A stretch of 64,000 bases of DNA from Pseudomonadota bacterium (lineage in GTDB: Bacteria; Pseudomonadota; Gammaproteobacteria; Burkholderiales; Burkholderiaceae_C): positions 186,001 to 250,000 of the forward strand of contig JAIUPH010000028.1 of NCBI GenBank assembly GCA_020161065.1. Direction: 5' to 3'. The notes under the pieces were generated by a model. The model saw nothing but the letters and a program-made list of their open reading frames with translations. It ran no database searches and was not told the DNA's origin. This document shows positions 32,326 to 41,121 of the stretch, in pieces; position 1 is the first letter of the stretch, and every line of letters begins with the position of its first letter. Made by a program: the position numbers and the translations under genes.

Positions 32326-33867
32326 TCAGGCCGCCACCTGGTAGGTGTTGCGCAGCTCGACCTTCAGCACCTTGCCGACGCTGGACATCGGCAGCGCGGT
32401 GCGCGTTTCGAAGCTGCGCGGCAGCTTGTAGCCGGCGATCTGCTCGCGGCAATGCGCCTGGATCGACGCCAGGTCGATGCTCGCGCCGGCCTTGACGACG
32501 ACCACCGCGTGCACCGACTCGCCCCACTGCTCGCTGGGGATGCCGATCACCGCGCATTGCAGCACCGCGGGGTGGCTGCTCAACGCGTTCTCGACCTCGC
32601 CCGAGTAGACGTTCTCGCCGCCGCTGACGATCATGTCCTTGATGCGGTCGGTGATGTACAGGTAGCCCTCGTCGTCCATGTAGGCGCCGTCGCCGGTGTG
32701 CATCCAGCCGTTGCGCAGCGCCTTGGCCGTCTCCTCGGGCTTGTTCCAGTAGCCCAGCATCACGTTGGGCCCGCGCACGATGATCTCGCCGCTGGTGCCG
32801 CGCGGCACGTCGTTGCCCTTCGCGTCGACGATCCTCAGCTGCAGGCCGTTGAACGGGCGCCCGGCCGAGCGCAACTGCTTGCCGTGGTGATCCTCGGGGT
32901 ACAGCAGCGAGGCCACCGGTGCCAGCTCGGTCATGCCGTAGCCCTGGATGAACTTGACGCCCTTGAACACCGTCAGCGCGCGGTCGAGCAGGGTCTGCGT
33001 GATCGGCGAGGCGCCGTAGATCAGGTACCGCATCGACGACACGTCGATGGCCTTGCCCAGCTCGGGGTTGGCGGCCAGCCAGTCCAGCGTCATCTGGATC
33101 AGCGTCGGCGCCATCAGCACGACGTTGGGCTTCTCCTTCGTGATGGTCTCCAGCAGCAGCCTGGGCTCGAACATCGGAATGATCACGTGCTTGCCGCCGC
33201 ACTGGAACAGCGCGATGGTCGGCGCGAAGTCGGCCAGGTGGAACATCGGCATCGCGTGCAGGTAGGTGTAGCCGGGGCCGTAGATGCCCAGCTGGATCGA
33301 CACCTGCGCGCTGGCGCCGAGGTTGTTGTGGCTGAGCATCACGCCCTTCGGAAAGCCCGTGGTGCCGCCGGTGTAGAAGATGCCGGCCAGGTCTTCGCCG
33401 TGGCGGTAGGCGTCTTCGATCGGCTCGGTCTGCGCGACCAGCGTCTCGTAGTTCAGCATGCCCTCGGGCGTGTCGCCGTCGCCGGCGTAGATCAGGTGGC
33501 GGATCGTCTTGGCCTTCTTGGCCATGCCGGCCGCCTGGTTCTTGAAGGCGTCGTCGACGATCAGGATCTCGCAGCCCGAGTCGTCCAGCGAGTACAGCAC
33601 CTCGGCCGCGCTCCAGCGGATGTTCACCGGCACCAGCACGCCGCCGGCCCAGGGCACGGCCAGGTCGTATTCGAGGTAGCGCTGCGAGTTCAGCGAATAC
33701 ATCGCCACGCGCTCGCCGTCCTTGACGCCGAGCGCGCGCAAGGCGCCGGCCAGCCGCGCGACGCGCGCGCCGAACTGGGCGTAGGTGGTGCTGCGGCCCA
33801 TGAAGCGGATGGCTTCGAGGTCGGGCCGGTGCTGCAAGGCGTTGTGCAGGCCGAGGGTGATGTACAT
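32326..33867 (-). CDS. long-chain-type fatty acid/acyl-CoA ligase (AMP-forming)
   Basis: 513 residues of the ANL superfamily. The P-loop-like motif YTGGTTGFPKG (about residues 165-175) is present, as are the A5 motif GYGMTELAP, the A7 region TGDGAYMDDEGYLYITDR, and the C-terminal lysine region (SVGKVLKVELR). It activates a carboxylic acid to its CoA thioester via an acyl-adenylate. It is a single-gene unit ending at the terminator and preceded by operator site 2 and a short tandem-repeat leader. The acid is unknown; the neighbourhood suggests aliphatic, branched or alicyclic acids. Confidence 0.93.
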   Translation of the reverse strand: MYITLGLHNALQHRPDLEAIRFMGRSTTYAQFGARVARLAGALRALGVKDGERVAMYSLNSQRYLEYDLAVPWAGGVLVPVNIRWSAAEVLYSLDDSGCEILIVDDAFKNQAAGMAKKAKTIRHLIYAGDGDTPEGMLNYETLVAQTEPIEDAYRHGEDLAGIFYTGGTTGFPKGVMLSHNNLGASAQVSIQLGIYGPGYTYLHAMPMFHLADFAPTIALFQCGGKHVIIPMFEPRLLLETITKEKPNVVLMAPTLIQMTLDWLAANPELGKAIDVSSMRYLIYGASPITQTLLDRALTVFKGVKFIQGYGMTELAPVASLLYPEDHHGKQLRSAGRPFNGLQLRIVDAKGNDVPRGTSGEIIVRGPNVMLGYWNKPEETAKALRNGWMHTGDGAYMDDEGYLYITDRIKDMIVSGGENVYSGEVENALSSHPAVLQCAVIGIPSEQWGESVHAVVVVKAGASIDLASIQAHCREQIAGYKLPRSFETRTALPMSSVGKVLKVELRNTYQVAA

Positions 33868-33900
33868 GGCAGTCTCCGAAAGAGCGGGTCGGGCAGGCAG

Positions 33901-33927
33901 GGTGGGCCGGGTGGGTCGGGTGGGCGA
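33901..33927. repeat. 9-bp tandem repeat in the acyl-CoA ligase leader
   Basis: Three units GGTGGGCCG, GGTGGGTCG, GGTGGGCGA lie between the predicted -10 (33940-33945) and the ligase start, so they fall in the 5' untranslated leader. Confidence 0.6.
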
Positions 33928-33939
33928 GGGTCGAAACCC

Positions 33940-33984
33940 AGTGTGGCGACCGCGGCCGCCACCGTCGCTAGCCGCAGTGGCTAG
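33940..33984 (-). promoter_or_regulatory. operator/promoter site 2 of the CTAGCC-N5-GGCTAG family
   Basis: On the minus strand: CTAGCC, spacer ACTGC, GGCTAG (33968-33984), then 22 bp to the -10-like CACACT (33940-33945). The perfect dyad extends to GCTAGCC/GGCTAGC. It lies between the stop of the STAND regulator gene and the start of the ligase gene (33867). Confidence 0.7.
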
Positions 33985-33993
33985 CGCGCAGGC

Positions 33994-36900
33994 TCAGCGG
34001 CCCATTCGGGGGCCAGGGGCCGGCGCCGGCGCCACGCCGGCGGCCCGCTGCCGTGGCAGCCGCTCCAGCCAGCGGCGCACCTGTTCGCGCAAGGCCAGGG
34101 TCTGCGCGTGCTCCGCGGGCATCAACGAAGGGTCCAGGATTTCCAGCGCGGCCTGGCAGCTGGCCAGGGCTTCTTGCGCGGCGTCGCGGTCGTCGGCATG
34201 GCGGGCCAGCGCGAACAGCGCGGCAGCGCGGTCGGCCTGGGTGGTGGCCCAGTCGATGGGCACGCGCTCGCGCGTGCGTTCGCGGCTGGCGCTGTCCAGC
34301 GCCGATACGGCGCCTTCGAAGGCGGCGCGCGCGGTGGCGGCGTCGCTGCGTTCGCCCAGGCACAGCAAGGCGGTGGCCAGGTCGTTCTGGCCGGCGGCCC
34401 AGTGCATCGGGAAGCGGTCGCGCGTGTGCACGCTGAGCGCCGCGCGCATCGAGGCCACGGCGTCCTGCAAGTGCTCGACGGCGGCCGCGCCGTCGAGCCT
34501 AACGCCCAGGAAGCGCAGCACGCCGCCCAGGTTGTGATGCACCCGCGCCCAGCTGGGGGCATGCGCTTCGACCGTCAGCACCGACAGCGCCGCCCGGAAC
34601 GCGGCGATCGACTCGCGCAGCGTGGCGATGCCGGCCTCGCCGACCTGGTGCTCGCCGATGGCCGACAGCGCGATGCCCAGGTTGCACTGCGTGGTCGACC
34701 AGTCCATCGGCGTGGCCGCGGCGCTGAAGGCGCGCAAGGCCTCACGGTAGGCGGCCACCGCTTCGGCGTAGCGCGCCAGGCTGGCCTCGCGCCGCGCCCA
34801 GATCGCCAGCGTGGTGCCCAGCACGTTGAGCGAGCGCGCCCAGTCCAGCGGCACGCGCGCCTGGGTGCGCTCTTTCAGCGCCTCGCGCAGGGCGCGCGCG
34901 GCGGCCTCCAGCCGCACGTTGCCGCTGTCGCGCTGGCCCAGGCAGCGCAGCGTGAAGCCCAGCGAATGCTGCGTCGCCGCCCATTCCAGCGGCATCGCGC
35001 CGCGGCTGCGCTCCTTCAAGGCCTCCTGGCTGCAGGCCACGGCTTCCTCCAGCGGCGCGGCACTGCCTTCGCGCACGCCCACCGCGCGCAAGGCGTCGGC
35101 CAGGTCGTGCTGCAGCAGCGCCCAGCGCTGCGGCTCGCGGTGGCGGTCGACGTCGGCCAGCGCCGCGCGCAGGCATTCCACCGCCTCCAGCAGCGAGCCG
35201 TTGCCGGTCTCGCGCTCGCCCAGCGCGGTCAGCACCCGGGCCAGGTCGTGGTGGGCGTCGGCGCGCTCCGACGGCGCGGCCGCCAGCGCCAGCCGGCGCC
35301 GCGCCATTTCGGCGGCCACCGCCAGCGCCAGCGTGCTGCCGCGCTCGGCGCCGTCTTCGTAGAACTGCAGCTCGCGGCCGCGGAAGCTGTCGCTCCAGGC
35401 CGCGCGCTCGCCATGCTGCAGCGCGGCCAGCTGCTCGTGCCGGCGCGCCACCGCAAAGGGGTCGCGGCGCAGCAGGTCTTGCTGCGCACCGGCCTCCAGC
35501 AGCGCACGGCGCGAGCGGTCCAGCGCGGCGCGCTGGCGCTCGGCGCGGCGGTCGAGTTCGGCCAGCGCCTCGTCCACCGCGTCGGTGCCGCGGTCGAACT
35601 CGCCGCTGCGCGTGTAGCCGGTCACCTGCTCCAGCACGGCGTTGACGAAGCCGTCGGGCGCCGCGTCGCTGCCGTCGGAGACGACGCGCGACGCCAGCTC
35701 CACCGCACGCTCCAGCTCGCGCAGCGCCGCGCCGACGTCGACCACCTCGTCGGGCCGCAGGCGCCGCGCCAGCGCGATGACGGCGGCAGCATCCACGCCA
35801 TCGGCGGCCAGCGCCGCCTGCTGCGCCCGTTCGAGCAGCAGCGCCGGCAGCGCGGCGCCCGCGCCGGCATCGGCGTCGCCCGCGGCCTGCGCGCCGGCGG
35901 CCAGGCTGGCGGCGTACAGGCGCGTCGTCTCGGGCAGCCGATAGCGCGTCGGCTCACCGTGGTCGGCGATGACCAGCGAGCCATCCACCAGCGCGGCCAG
36001 TGCGTCCACCACCGCCCAGCCGTCGATGCCGGCGCCGGCCACGACCGCCTGCGCCTGCGCCTGCGCCAGCGTGAACGACGTGCCGAGCGACGGCAGCACC
36101 GCCAGCAGGCGGCGCGCGGGGGCGTCCAGCAGGCCCACGCTCCAGTCCAGCGCCGCGCGCAGCGTGCGCTGGCGCGCCGGCGCCGCGCGCGGGCCGCCGC
36201 CGGCCAGCAACTGCAGGCGCTCGTCCAGCGCCGCCGCCAGCGCCTGCAGGCCCAGCGTCGGCACGCGCGCGGCGGCCAGCTCGATGGCCAGCGGCACGCC
36301 GTCCAGGCGCCGGCAGATCTCGGCCACGCGCTCGACGTTGCCCTCGTCGATTTCAAACGCCGGGTCGGCGGCGCGCGCGCGTTCGGCAAACAGCGCCAGC
36401 GCGCCCGGCTGCCAGGCGTCGGCCAGCGTGGGCGGCTGCTCGGGCACGTCCAGCCCCGCCAGGCGCAGCACCTGCTCCGGCGGCAGGCGCAAGGGCACCT
36501 GGCTGGTGACCAGCAGCCGCAGCTGCGGCGCGGCGTCGAGCAGCGTGCGCACCACGCCGGCCACCGCCTCGGCCAGATGCTCGGCGTTGTCCAACACCAG
36601 CCATTCGCAGTCCGGCGGCAACACGCGCGCCAGCGCCTGCGCCGGCGGCAGCGTGGCTTCCAGCGCCGGCAGCGCCAGCGCGGCGGCCAGCGCCTGCGGC
36701 AGCGGCTGCGCGCCGTCGACCCCCGCCAGCTCGACCCAGCGACAGGCGCTGCCGGCGGCCGCCTGGCGCGCCGCCCAGGCCTGCGCCAGGCGCGTCTTGC
36801 CGACGCCGCCGGCCCCCACCACCGTCACCAGCCGATGGCGCTGCAGCAGGCCTTGCAGCGCGTCGAGTTCGGCATCGCGGCCGATCAGCGCGCCGCTGTC

Positions 36901-37233
36901 GGCCTGCGGCGGCAGCGGCGCCGCGGCGCCGGTGTCCAGCCGGCCGGTGAACTGGTAGCCGCGCCCGGTGACGGTGGCGATCAGGCGCGGCCCCAGAAGC
37001 TTGCGCAGCGCCGAGATCTGCACGCGCAGGTTGTTCTCTTCGACCACCAGGCCGGGCCAGGCGGCGTCGAGCAATTCGTCGCGCGTGACGACGCGGCCGC
37101 GGCGCTCGATCAGCGCCACCAGCACGTCGAAGGCGCGCGCGCCCAGCAGCGCCGGCTGGCCTTCCACCAGCAGCCGCCGCGCGGCAGGGTGGACCTCGAA
37201 CTGTTCGAAACGCCAGCGCTCGTTGCCGCTCAT
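33994..37233 (-). CDS. winged-helix / STAND NTPase / TPR-type transcriptional regulator
   Basis: 1,079 residues. Residues 1-97 form an OmpR/PhoB-type winged helix (RDELLDAAWPGLVVEENNLR, then VQISALRKLLG and GRGYQFTG). An AAA/STAND NTPase follows with P-loop GAGGVGKT at 140-147 and a Walker B-like EWLVLDNAEHL near 209. The C-terminal half is a superhelix of about seven units marked by a P-x-(D/E)-W core (MPLEWAATQ, VPLDWARSL, TPMDWSTTQ, FPMHWAAGQ, VPIDWATTQ). Such proteins are one-component activators that oligomerise on ligand and ATP binding. It is divergent from the diiron-halogenase-antiporter operon and upstream of the ligase on the same strand, so it is a candidate local or regulon-wide regulator. 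Confidence 0.9.
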   Translation of the reverse strand: MSGNERWRFEQFEVHPAARRLLVEGQPALLGARAFDVLVALIERRGRVVTRDELLDAAWPGLVVEENNLRVQISALRKLLGPRLIATVTGRGYQFTGRLDTGAAAPLPPQADSGALIGRDAELDALQGLLQRHRLVTVVGAGGVGKTRLAQAWAARQAAAGSACRWVELAGVDGAQPLPQALAAALALPALEATLPPAQALARVLPPDCEWLVLDNAEHLAEAVAGVVRTLLDAAPQLRLLVTSQVPLRLPPEQVLRLAGLDVPEQPPTLADAWQPGALALFAERARAADPAFEIDEGNVERVAEICRRLDGVPLAIELAAARVPTLGLQALAAALDERLQLLAGGGPRAAPARQRTLRAALDWSVGLLDAPARRLLAVLPSLGTSFTLAQAQAQAVVAGAGIDGWAVVDALAALVDGSLVIADHGEPTRYRLPETTRLYAASLAAGAQAAGDADAGAGAALPALLLERAQQAALAADGVDAAAVIALARRLRPDEVVDVGAALRELERAVELASRVVSDGSDAAPDGFVNAVLEQVTGYTRSGEFDRGTDAVDEALAELDRRAERQRAALDRSRRALLEAGAQQDLLRRDPFAVARRHEQLAALQHGERAAWSDSFRGRELQFYEDGAERGSTLALAVAAEMARRRLALAAAPSERADAHHDLARVLTALGERETGNGSLLEAVECLRAALADVDRHREPQRWALLQHDLADALRAVGVREGSAAPLEEAVACSQEALKERSRGAMPLEWAATQHSLGFTLRCLGQRDSGNVRLEAAARALREALKERTQARVPLDWARSLNVLGTTLAIWARREASLARYAEAVAAYREALRAFSAAATPMDWSTTQCNLGIALSAIGEHQVGEAGIATLRESIAAFRAALSVLTVEAHAPSWARVHHNLGGVLRFLGVRLDGAAAVEHLQDAVASMRAALSVHTRDRFPMHWAAGQNDLATALLCLGERSDAATARAAFEGAVSALDSASRERTRERVPIDWATTQADRAAALFALARHADDRDAAQEALASCQAALEILDPSLMPAEHAQTLALREQVRRWLERLPRQRAAGVAPAPAPGPRMGR

Positions 37234-37424
37234 GGGGGTCTTTCGCTGTCGGGCTTCGCAGCACGCCGCCGCCGCAGCCGCGGCGGCCCGGTTTCACACC
37301 GTTTAGCAACAGGCCACGATGCTAAAGGACGCGTCGGGCCGCCCTCGGCACAGTGCGCTGCATGCCGCACCGCCACCACCACGGTCACCACCACCACCAC
37401 TGCCACCACCACCGAGGAGCCGAC
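37234..37424. promoter_or_regulatory. divergent promoter region with TTTAGC/GCTAAA dyad
   Basis: 191 bp between the STAND regulator (-) and the diiron-enzyme gene (+). Dyad TTTAGC (37302-37307) - 13 bp - GCTAAA (37321-37326), then 22 bp to a -10-like CACAGT (37349-37354). A GC-only hairpin (about 37265-37290) lies in the regulator leader. The plus-strand leader (37362-37413) is an unusual run of CAC triplets ending in the ribosome binding site GAGGAG (37414-37419). Confidence 0.55.
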
Positions 37425-38156
37425 ATGCAAGCCCTGCTCGACCGCATCGAAACCCGCGCCACCGCCACCGCCGACCACCCCTTCATCCGCTGGCTCGATG
37501 ACCCCGCCATCGCCACCCGGCAGCGCCTGGCCGGCTGGCTGCCGGCGGCGGCGTTCTTCGTCTTCGGCTTTCGCGATCTGAACGCCGAGGTGCTGCCCTA
37601 CCCGGCCGCCGAGGCCGCCGCCTGCCCGTACCGCCGCGCCATCAACCGCCACCTGGCCGAGGATGCCACCCACTGGGGCTGGTACCTGCACGACCTGCGC
37701 CTGCTGGGCGCCGACGACACGCTGCCGTTCAGCGCCGCGCTGCGCCGGCTGTGGAGCGACGAGCACGCCGAGCAGCGCCGCGCCGTCTACCGCCTGTGCA
37801 TGCTGGCCGGCCAGTCCAGCGAGCCGGCGCTGCGCTACGCGCTGATCAGCGCGCTGGAGGCCGTGGCGCACCGGCTGTTCGCCACCGTCCAGCGCGTGGC
37901 GCAGCAGCACGAAGACGAGACCGGCTTCGAGCTGTCGTACCTGGGGCAGCGGCACCTGGAGCGCGAGCCCGGCCACCTGACGCACCAGGCCGACGCCGAG
38001 GTCGACCTGTTCGCCACGCTGCCGCTGGACGACCTGCAGACGGCGCGCGCCGAGTCGATCGCCGAGCAGGTGATCGCCATCGTCGAGACGCGCTGGCACG
38101 AGTTCCACCGCGTCGCGCTGGCCTCGCTGCCGGCGCCGCAACGCGTGGCCGCCTGA
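37425..38156 (+). CDS. heme-oxygenase-like fold protein, putative diiron oxidase/oxygenase
   Basis: 243 residues from ATG 37425 (MQALLDRIETR), chosen because GAGGAG sits 5 bp upstream; an in-frame ATG at 37353 would add a His-rich tail. The protein is all helical with carboxylate/histidine pairs spaced like metal ligands: E79-x3-H83, E145-x3-H149, and an H177/E179/H184/H187/D190/E192 cluster. This fits the HDO (heme-oxygenase-like diiron) superfamily, whose members do N-oxygenation, decarboxylation or C-C cleavage. The next genes are a flavin-dependent halogenase and an antiporter. The fold call is by pattern; activity unknown. Confidence 0.65.
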   Translation: MQALLDRIETRATATADHPFIRWLDDPAIATRQRLAGWLPAAAFFVFGFRDLNAEVLPYPAAEAAACPYRRAINRHLAEDATHWGWYLHDLRLLGADDTLPFSAALRRLWSDEHAEQRRAVYRLCMLAGQSSEPALRYALISALEAVAHRLFATVQRVAQQHEDETGFELSYLGQRHLEREPGHLTHQADAEVDLFATLPLDDLQTARAESIAEQVIAIVETRWHEFHRVALASLPAPQRVAA

Positions 38157-38216
38157 AGGCCCGCCGCATCCCCCAGTCACCCCTCCATCGATCGCAACCC
38201 ATCACGAGCCATCACC

Positions 38217-39764
38217 ATGAACAAGCCCAACACCCAGACCCAGGTTCTCGTCATCGGCGGCGGCCCCGCCGGCTCCACCGCCGCCACCTTGCTGGCGCGC
38301 AACGGCATCCAGGTGACGCTGATCGAGCGCGAGGTGTTCCCGCGCTACCACATCGGCGAATCGCTGCTGCCGTCGTGCCTGGAGATCGTCGAGCTGCTCG
38401 GCGCGCGCGAGCTGCTGGAGCGCCAGGGGTTCCAGCGCAAGCCCGGCGCCTTCCTGGAGTGGAAGGGCGAGCAGTGGAGCCTGGACTTCGGCGAGCTGCG
38501 CGGCAACTACCAGCACAGCTACCAGGTGCCGCGCGCCGAGTTCGACGAGATGCTGCTGCGCCACGCCGCCGCCCAGGGCGTGACGGTGTGCGAAGGCACC
38601 TCGGTGCGCGAGATCGTCTACGACGGCGAACGCCCGGTGGCGGCACTCTGGGAGCAGGCCGCCAGCAGCCAGCTCGGCGAGATCCGCTTCGACTGGGTGA
38701 TCGACGCCAGCGGCCGCAACGGCATCATCGCCAACCGCTACCTGAACAACCGCCGCTTCCACGAGATGTTCAAGAACGTCGCCATCTGGGGCTACTGGGA
38801 CGACGTGCAGCGCCTGCCCGATGGCCGCGAGGGCGCCATCGCGGTGGGCTCGATCGACGCCGGCTGGATCTGGGCCATTCCGTTCAGCGACGGCCGCATG
38901 AGCGTGGGCGTGGTGCTGCACAAGGACGCCTTCCAGGCCGCGCGCCGCGCCGGATCGCTGGAGCGCGTGTACCGCAACGCGATCGCGTCGAGCCCGCTGA
39001 TGACGCGCATGACGGCGCCCGGCCGGCTGAACTCGGCGCTGCGCGTCGAGCAGGACTATTCGTACGTGGCCGACCGCTTCTGCGGCCCCGGCTTCATGCT
39101 CGCCGGCGACGCGGCCTGCTTCCTCGACCCGCTGCTGTCCACCGGCGTGCACCTGGCCATGCTGTCGGGCCTGCTGGCGGCGGCCGGCATCGGCAGCGTG
39201 CTGCGCCACGAAGTCACCGAGGCCGAGGCGCTGGCGCACTTCGACGGCAGCTATCGCGAGTCGTACCTGCGCCTGCTGGTGTTCGTGGCCGCGTTCTACG
39301 AGACGCGCGGCAAGGAAGGCTACTTTGCCAAGGCCGAGACGCTGAGCCACTTCGACGCCGACCCCGCCAACCTGCGCCGCGCCTTCCTGAACCTGGTGTC
39401 GGGCCTCGAAGACCTGGCCGACGCCGAGCAGACCAGCGCCCACCTGATGGGCGAGATGCAGCGGCGCATCCGCGAGAACCTGGAGCTGCGGCGCGACAAG
39501 ACGGCGTTGCGCTCGGGCGCGACGGCCGACGCCGCGCAGGACAACGCGCGCTTCTTCGACGGCGTCGAAGGCTTCACCGCGATGTCGCCCGAGCACGCGC
39601 AGGCCGGCCTGTACGTGGCCAACGTGCCGCACCTGCACCTGGCGCGCGTCGGCCCGGCACGGGCCGGCGGCGCCGGCCGGGCGGGCGCCGCGGTGGCTGC
39701 GGTGGCCGATCGCGAGACGGCCGGTCGCGAGACCGCCCATCGCCCCGTCGCCGAAGCCGTCTGA
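38217..39764 (+). CDS. flavin-dependent halogenase
   Basis: 515 residues. FAD-binding GGGPAGS at 14-20. The halogenase signature GWxWxIP is intact as GWIWAIP at 216-222. The second signature FxxPxxSxG is intact as FLDPLLSTG at 302-310. The conserved Lys-containing segment FQRKPGAFLEWKG (72-84) is present. The overall pattern is closest to the PltA/CmlS branch that acts on pyrroles, phenols or carrier-bound and aliphatic acyl substrates. The C-terminal 45 residues are Ala/Arg-rich with a short duplication (RETAGRETAHR). No carrier protein or NRPS/PKS gene is visible nearby. It follows the putative diiron enzyme by 60 bp. Confidence 0.88.
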   Translation: MNKPNTQTQVLVIGGGPAGSTAATLLARNGIQVTLIEREVFPRYHIGESLLPSCLEIVELLGARELLERQGFQRKPGAFLEWKGEQWSLDFGELRGNYQHSYQVPRAEFDEMLLRHAAAQGVTVCEGTSVREIVYDGERPVAALWEQAASSQLGEIRFDWVIDASGRNGIIANRYLNNRRFHEMFKNVAIWGYWDDVQRLPDGREGAIAVGSIDAGWIWAIPFSDGRMSVGVVLHKDAFQAARRAGSLERVYRNAIASSPLMTRMTAPGRLNSALRVEQDYSYVADRFCGPGFMLAGDAACFLDPLLSTGVHLAMLSGLLAAAGIGSVLRHEVTEAEALAHFDGSYRESYLRLLVFVAAFYETRGKEGYFAKAETLSHFDADPANLRRAFLNLVSGLEDLADAEQTSAHLMGEMQRRIRENLELRRDKTALRSGATADAAQDNARFFDGVEGFTAMSPEHAQAGLYVANVPHLHLARVGPARAGGAGRAGAAVAAVADRETAGRETAHRPVAEAV

Positions 39765-39802
39765 CGCGCACGGGATCGCGCAGCACTTCAGCCGCCCCGG
39801 CC

Positions 39803-41098
39803 ATGAGCACCGCCTTCTTCGTCGCCCTCGGCGCCTGCCTGCTGCCGCCGCTGCTGCTGCGCAGCCTGCGCCTGCCGACGTGGCTGCCGCTGGTCTTCGT
39901 GCAGTTGCTGCTGGGCATCGCGCTCGGCAACGACCGCGTCGACCAGCAGCTGCGCCTGCACGGCATCGACCTCGCGCAGGGCGCGCTGGCCGACGCGCTG
40001 CGCGGCATCGGCACGCTGGGGCTGTGCCTGCTGGTGGGCCTGAGCGCCGGCGACGCGGCGGCGCATCTGCACGGCCGCCAGCGCTGGCGCTGCGTGCCGA
40101 TCAGCATCGGCGGCTTCGCGCTGGCCGTGCTCGGCGGCGCGGCCCTGGGCGCGCTGCTGGTCGTCCACCAGCCGGCGCTGATGGGACCTCAGGCGATGGG
40201 ACCTCAGGTGATGGGACCCCGCGCCGACGGCCTGCGCTTCGTGCTGGCCATCGGCGTGGCGATGGCGGTGACGGCCTTGCCGGTGCTGCTGGCGCAGATG
40301 GCGCAACTGGGCATCGCCGCGTCGCCGCTGGGCCGGCTGGCGGCCGGCGCCGCCGCGCTGGACGAGCTGTGGCTGTGGCTGGCCCTCGGTGCCTTGCTGC
40401 TGCCGGCGGCCGATGGCCTGTGGCGGCCGCTGGCCGGCCTGCTGGCGCTGCTGGCCGCGCTGGCCTGGGTCGTGCGGCCGGGGCTGGCCGCGTTCCTGAG
40501 GCGCCACGCCGAGGTCTCGGCCGGCGAGCGCATGGCGCTCGGCGTGGCCGTCATCGCGCTGTCGTCGGCGGCCACGCAGGCGCTCGGCCTGCATGCGGCA
40601 CTCGGCGCCTTCTGGGCCGGTGCGCTGCTGCCGCGCGCCCTGCTGGAAGCCTGGCGCGAACCGATGCTGGCCGTGGCCCAGCACCTGCTGCTGCCGTTCT
40701 TCTTCGTGATCACCGGCACCGCCATTCAAATCGATGCCGGCAACGGCGCCTTCTGGCTGCTGGCCGCGGCGGTCTCGGCCGCCGGCATCGGCCTCAAGTT
40801 CGCCGCCAGCTCGCTCGCGGTGCGCGCCACCGGCCTGCCCTGGCGCGACGCCTGCGCGGTGGGCAGCCTGCTGCAGTGCAAGGGCCTGATGGAACTGGTC
40901 GCCGTCGGCCTGCTGCTGCAGCACGGCCTGCTGGCGCCGCCGCTGGCCGGCGCGCTGGCGATCATGACGTTGTGCAGCACGCTGGCCACGCCGCTGCTGT
41001 GGCAATGGACGCGCTCGCGGCGCCTCTCAAGTAGTGGGTTAGTTACAGCGTCCGCGGCACGCGCGGCGCGCCCGGGTCGCGCCGTCGAGCCGGCGTAG
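39803..41098 (+). CDS. CPA2-type cation:proton antiporter
   Basis: 431 residues from ATG 39803. About 11-12 hydrophobic helices with the Na+/H+ exchanger pattern (LRFVLAIGVAMAVTALPVLL, LDELWLWLALGALLL, LHAALGAFWAGALLP, LLPFFFVITGT). It stands 38 bp after the halogenase gene and probably shares its transcript; it may export product or maintain ion balance. An insert between helices holds three MGPQ-type repeats from 15-bp tandem DNA units (40181-40225). The C-terminal 25 residues are Ala/Arg-rich and non-membrane. Confidence 0.87.
   Translation: MSTAFFVALGACLLPPLLLRSLRLPTWLPLVFVQLLLGIALGNDRVDQQLRLHGIDLAQGALADALRGIGTLGLCLLVGLSAGDAAAHLHGRQRWRCVPISIGGFALAVLGGAALGALLVVHQPALMGPQAMGPQVMGPRADGLRFVLAIGVAMAVTALPVLLAQMAQLGIAASPLGRLAAGAAALDELWLWLALGALLLPAADGLWRPLAGLLALLAALAWVVRPGLAAFLRRHAEVSAGERMALGVAVIALSSAATQALGLHAALGAFWAGALLPRALLEAWREPMLAVAQHLLLPFFFVITGTAIQIDAGNGAFWLLAAAVSAAGIGLKFAASSLAVRATGLPWRDACAVGSLLQCKGLMELVAVGLLLQHGLLAPPLAGALAIMTLCSTLATPLLWQWTRSRRLSSSGLVTASAARAARPGRAVEPA
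40181..40219. repeat. 15-bp coding tandem repeat in the antiporter gene
   Basis: Units ATGGGACCTCAGGCG (40181-40195), ATGGGACCTCAGGTG (40196-40210) and a partial ATGGGACCC (40211-40219) encode MGPQA-MGPQV-MGP in a loop between transmembrane helices. In-frame, so copy-number change would not break the gene. Confidence 0.75.
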
Positions 41099-41121
41099 CG
41101 GGTCTTGTCGACGCCGCCAGA

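Noticed and set aside
37365..37413. CAC repeats as a possible CRISPR or microsatellite array
   Set aside because: Units are irregular triplets with no spacers or conserved repeat; only a low-complexity leader.
34108..37581. Long open frame on plus, opposite the STAND regulator
   Set aside because: The minus-strand frame has a winged helix, P-loop and ordered repeats; the plus frame is compositionally biased and featureless.
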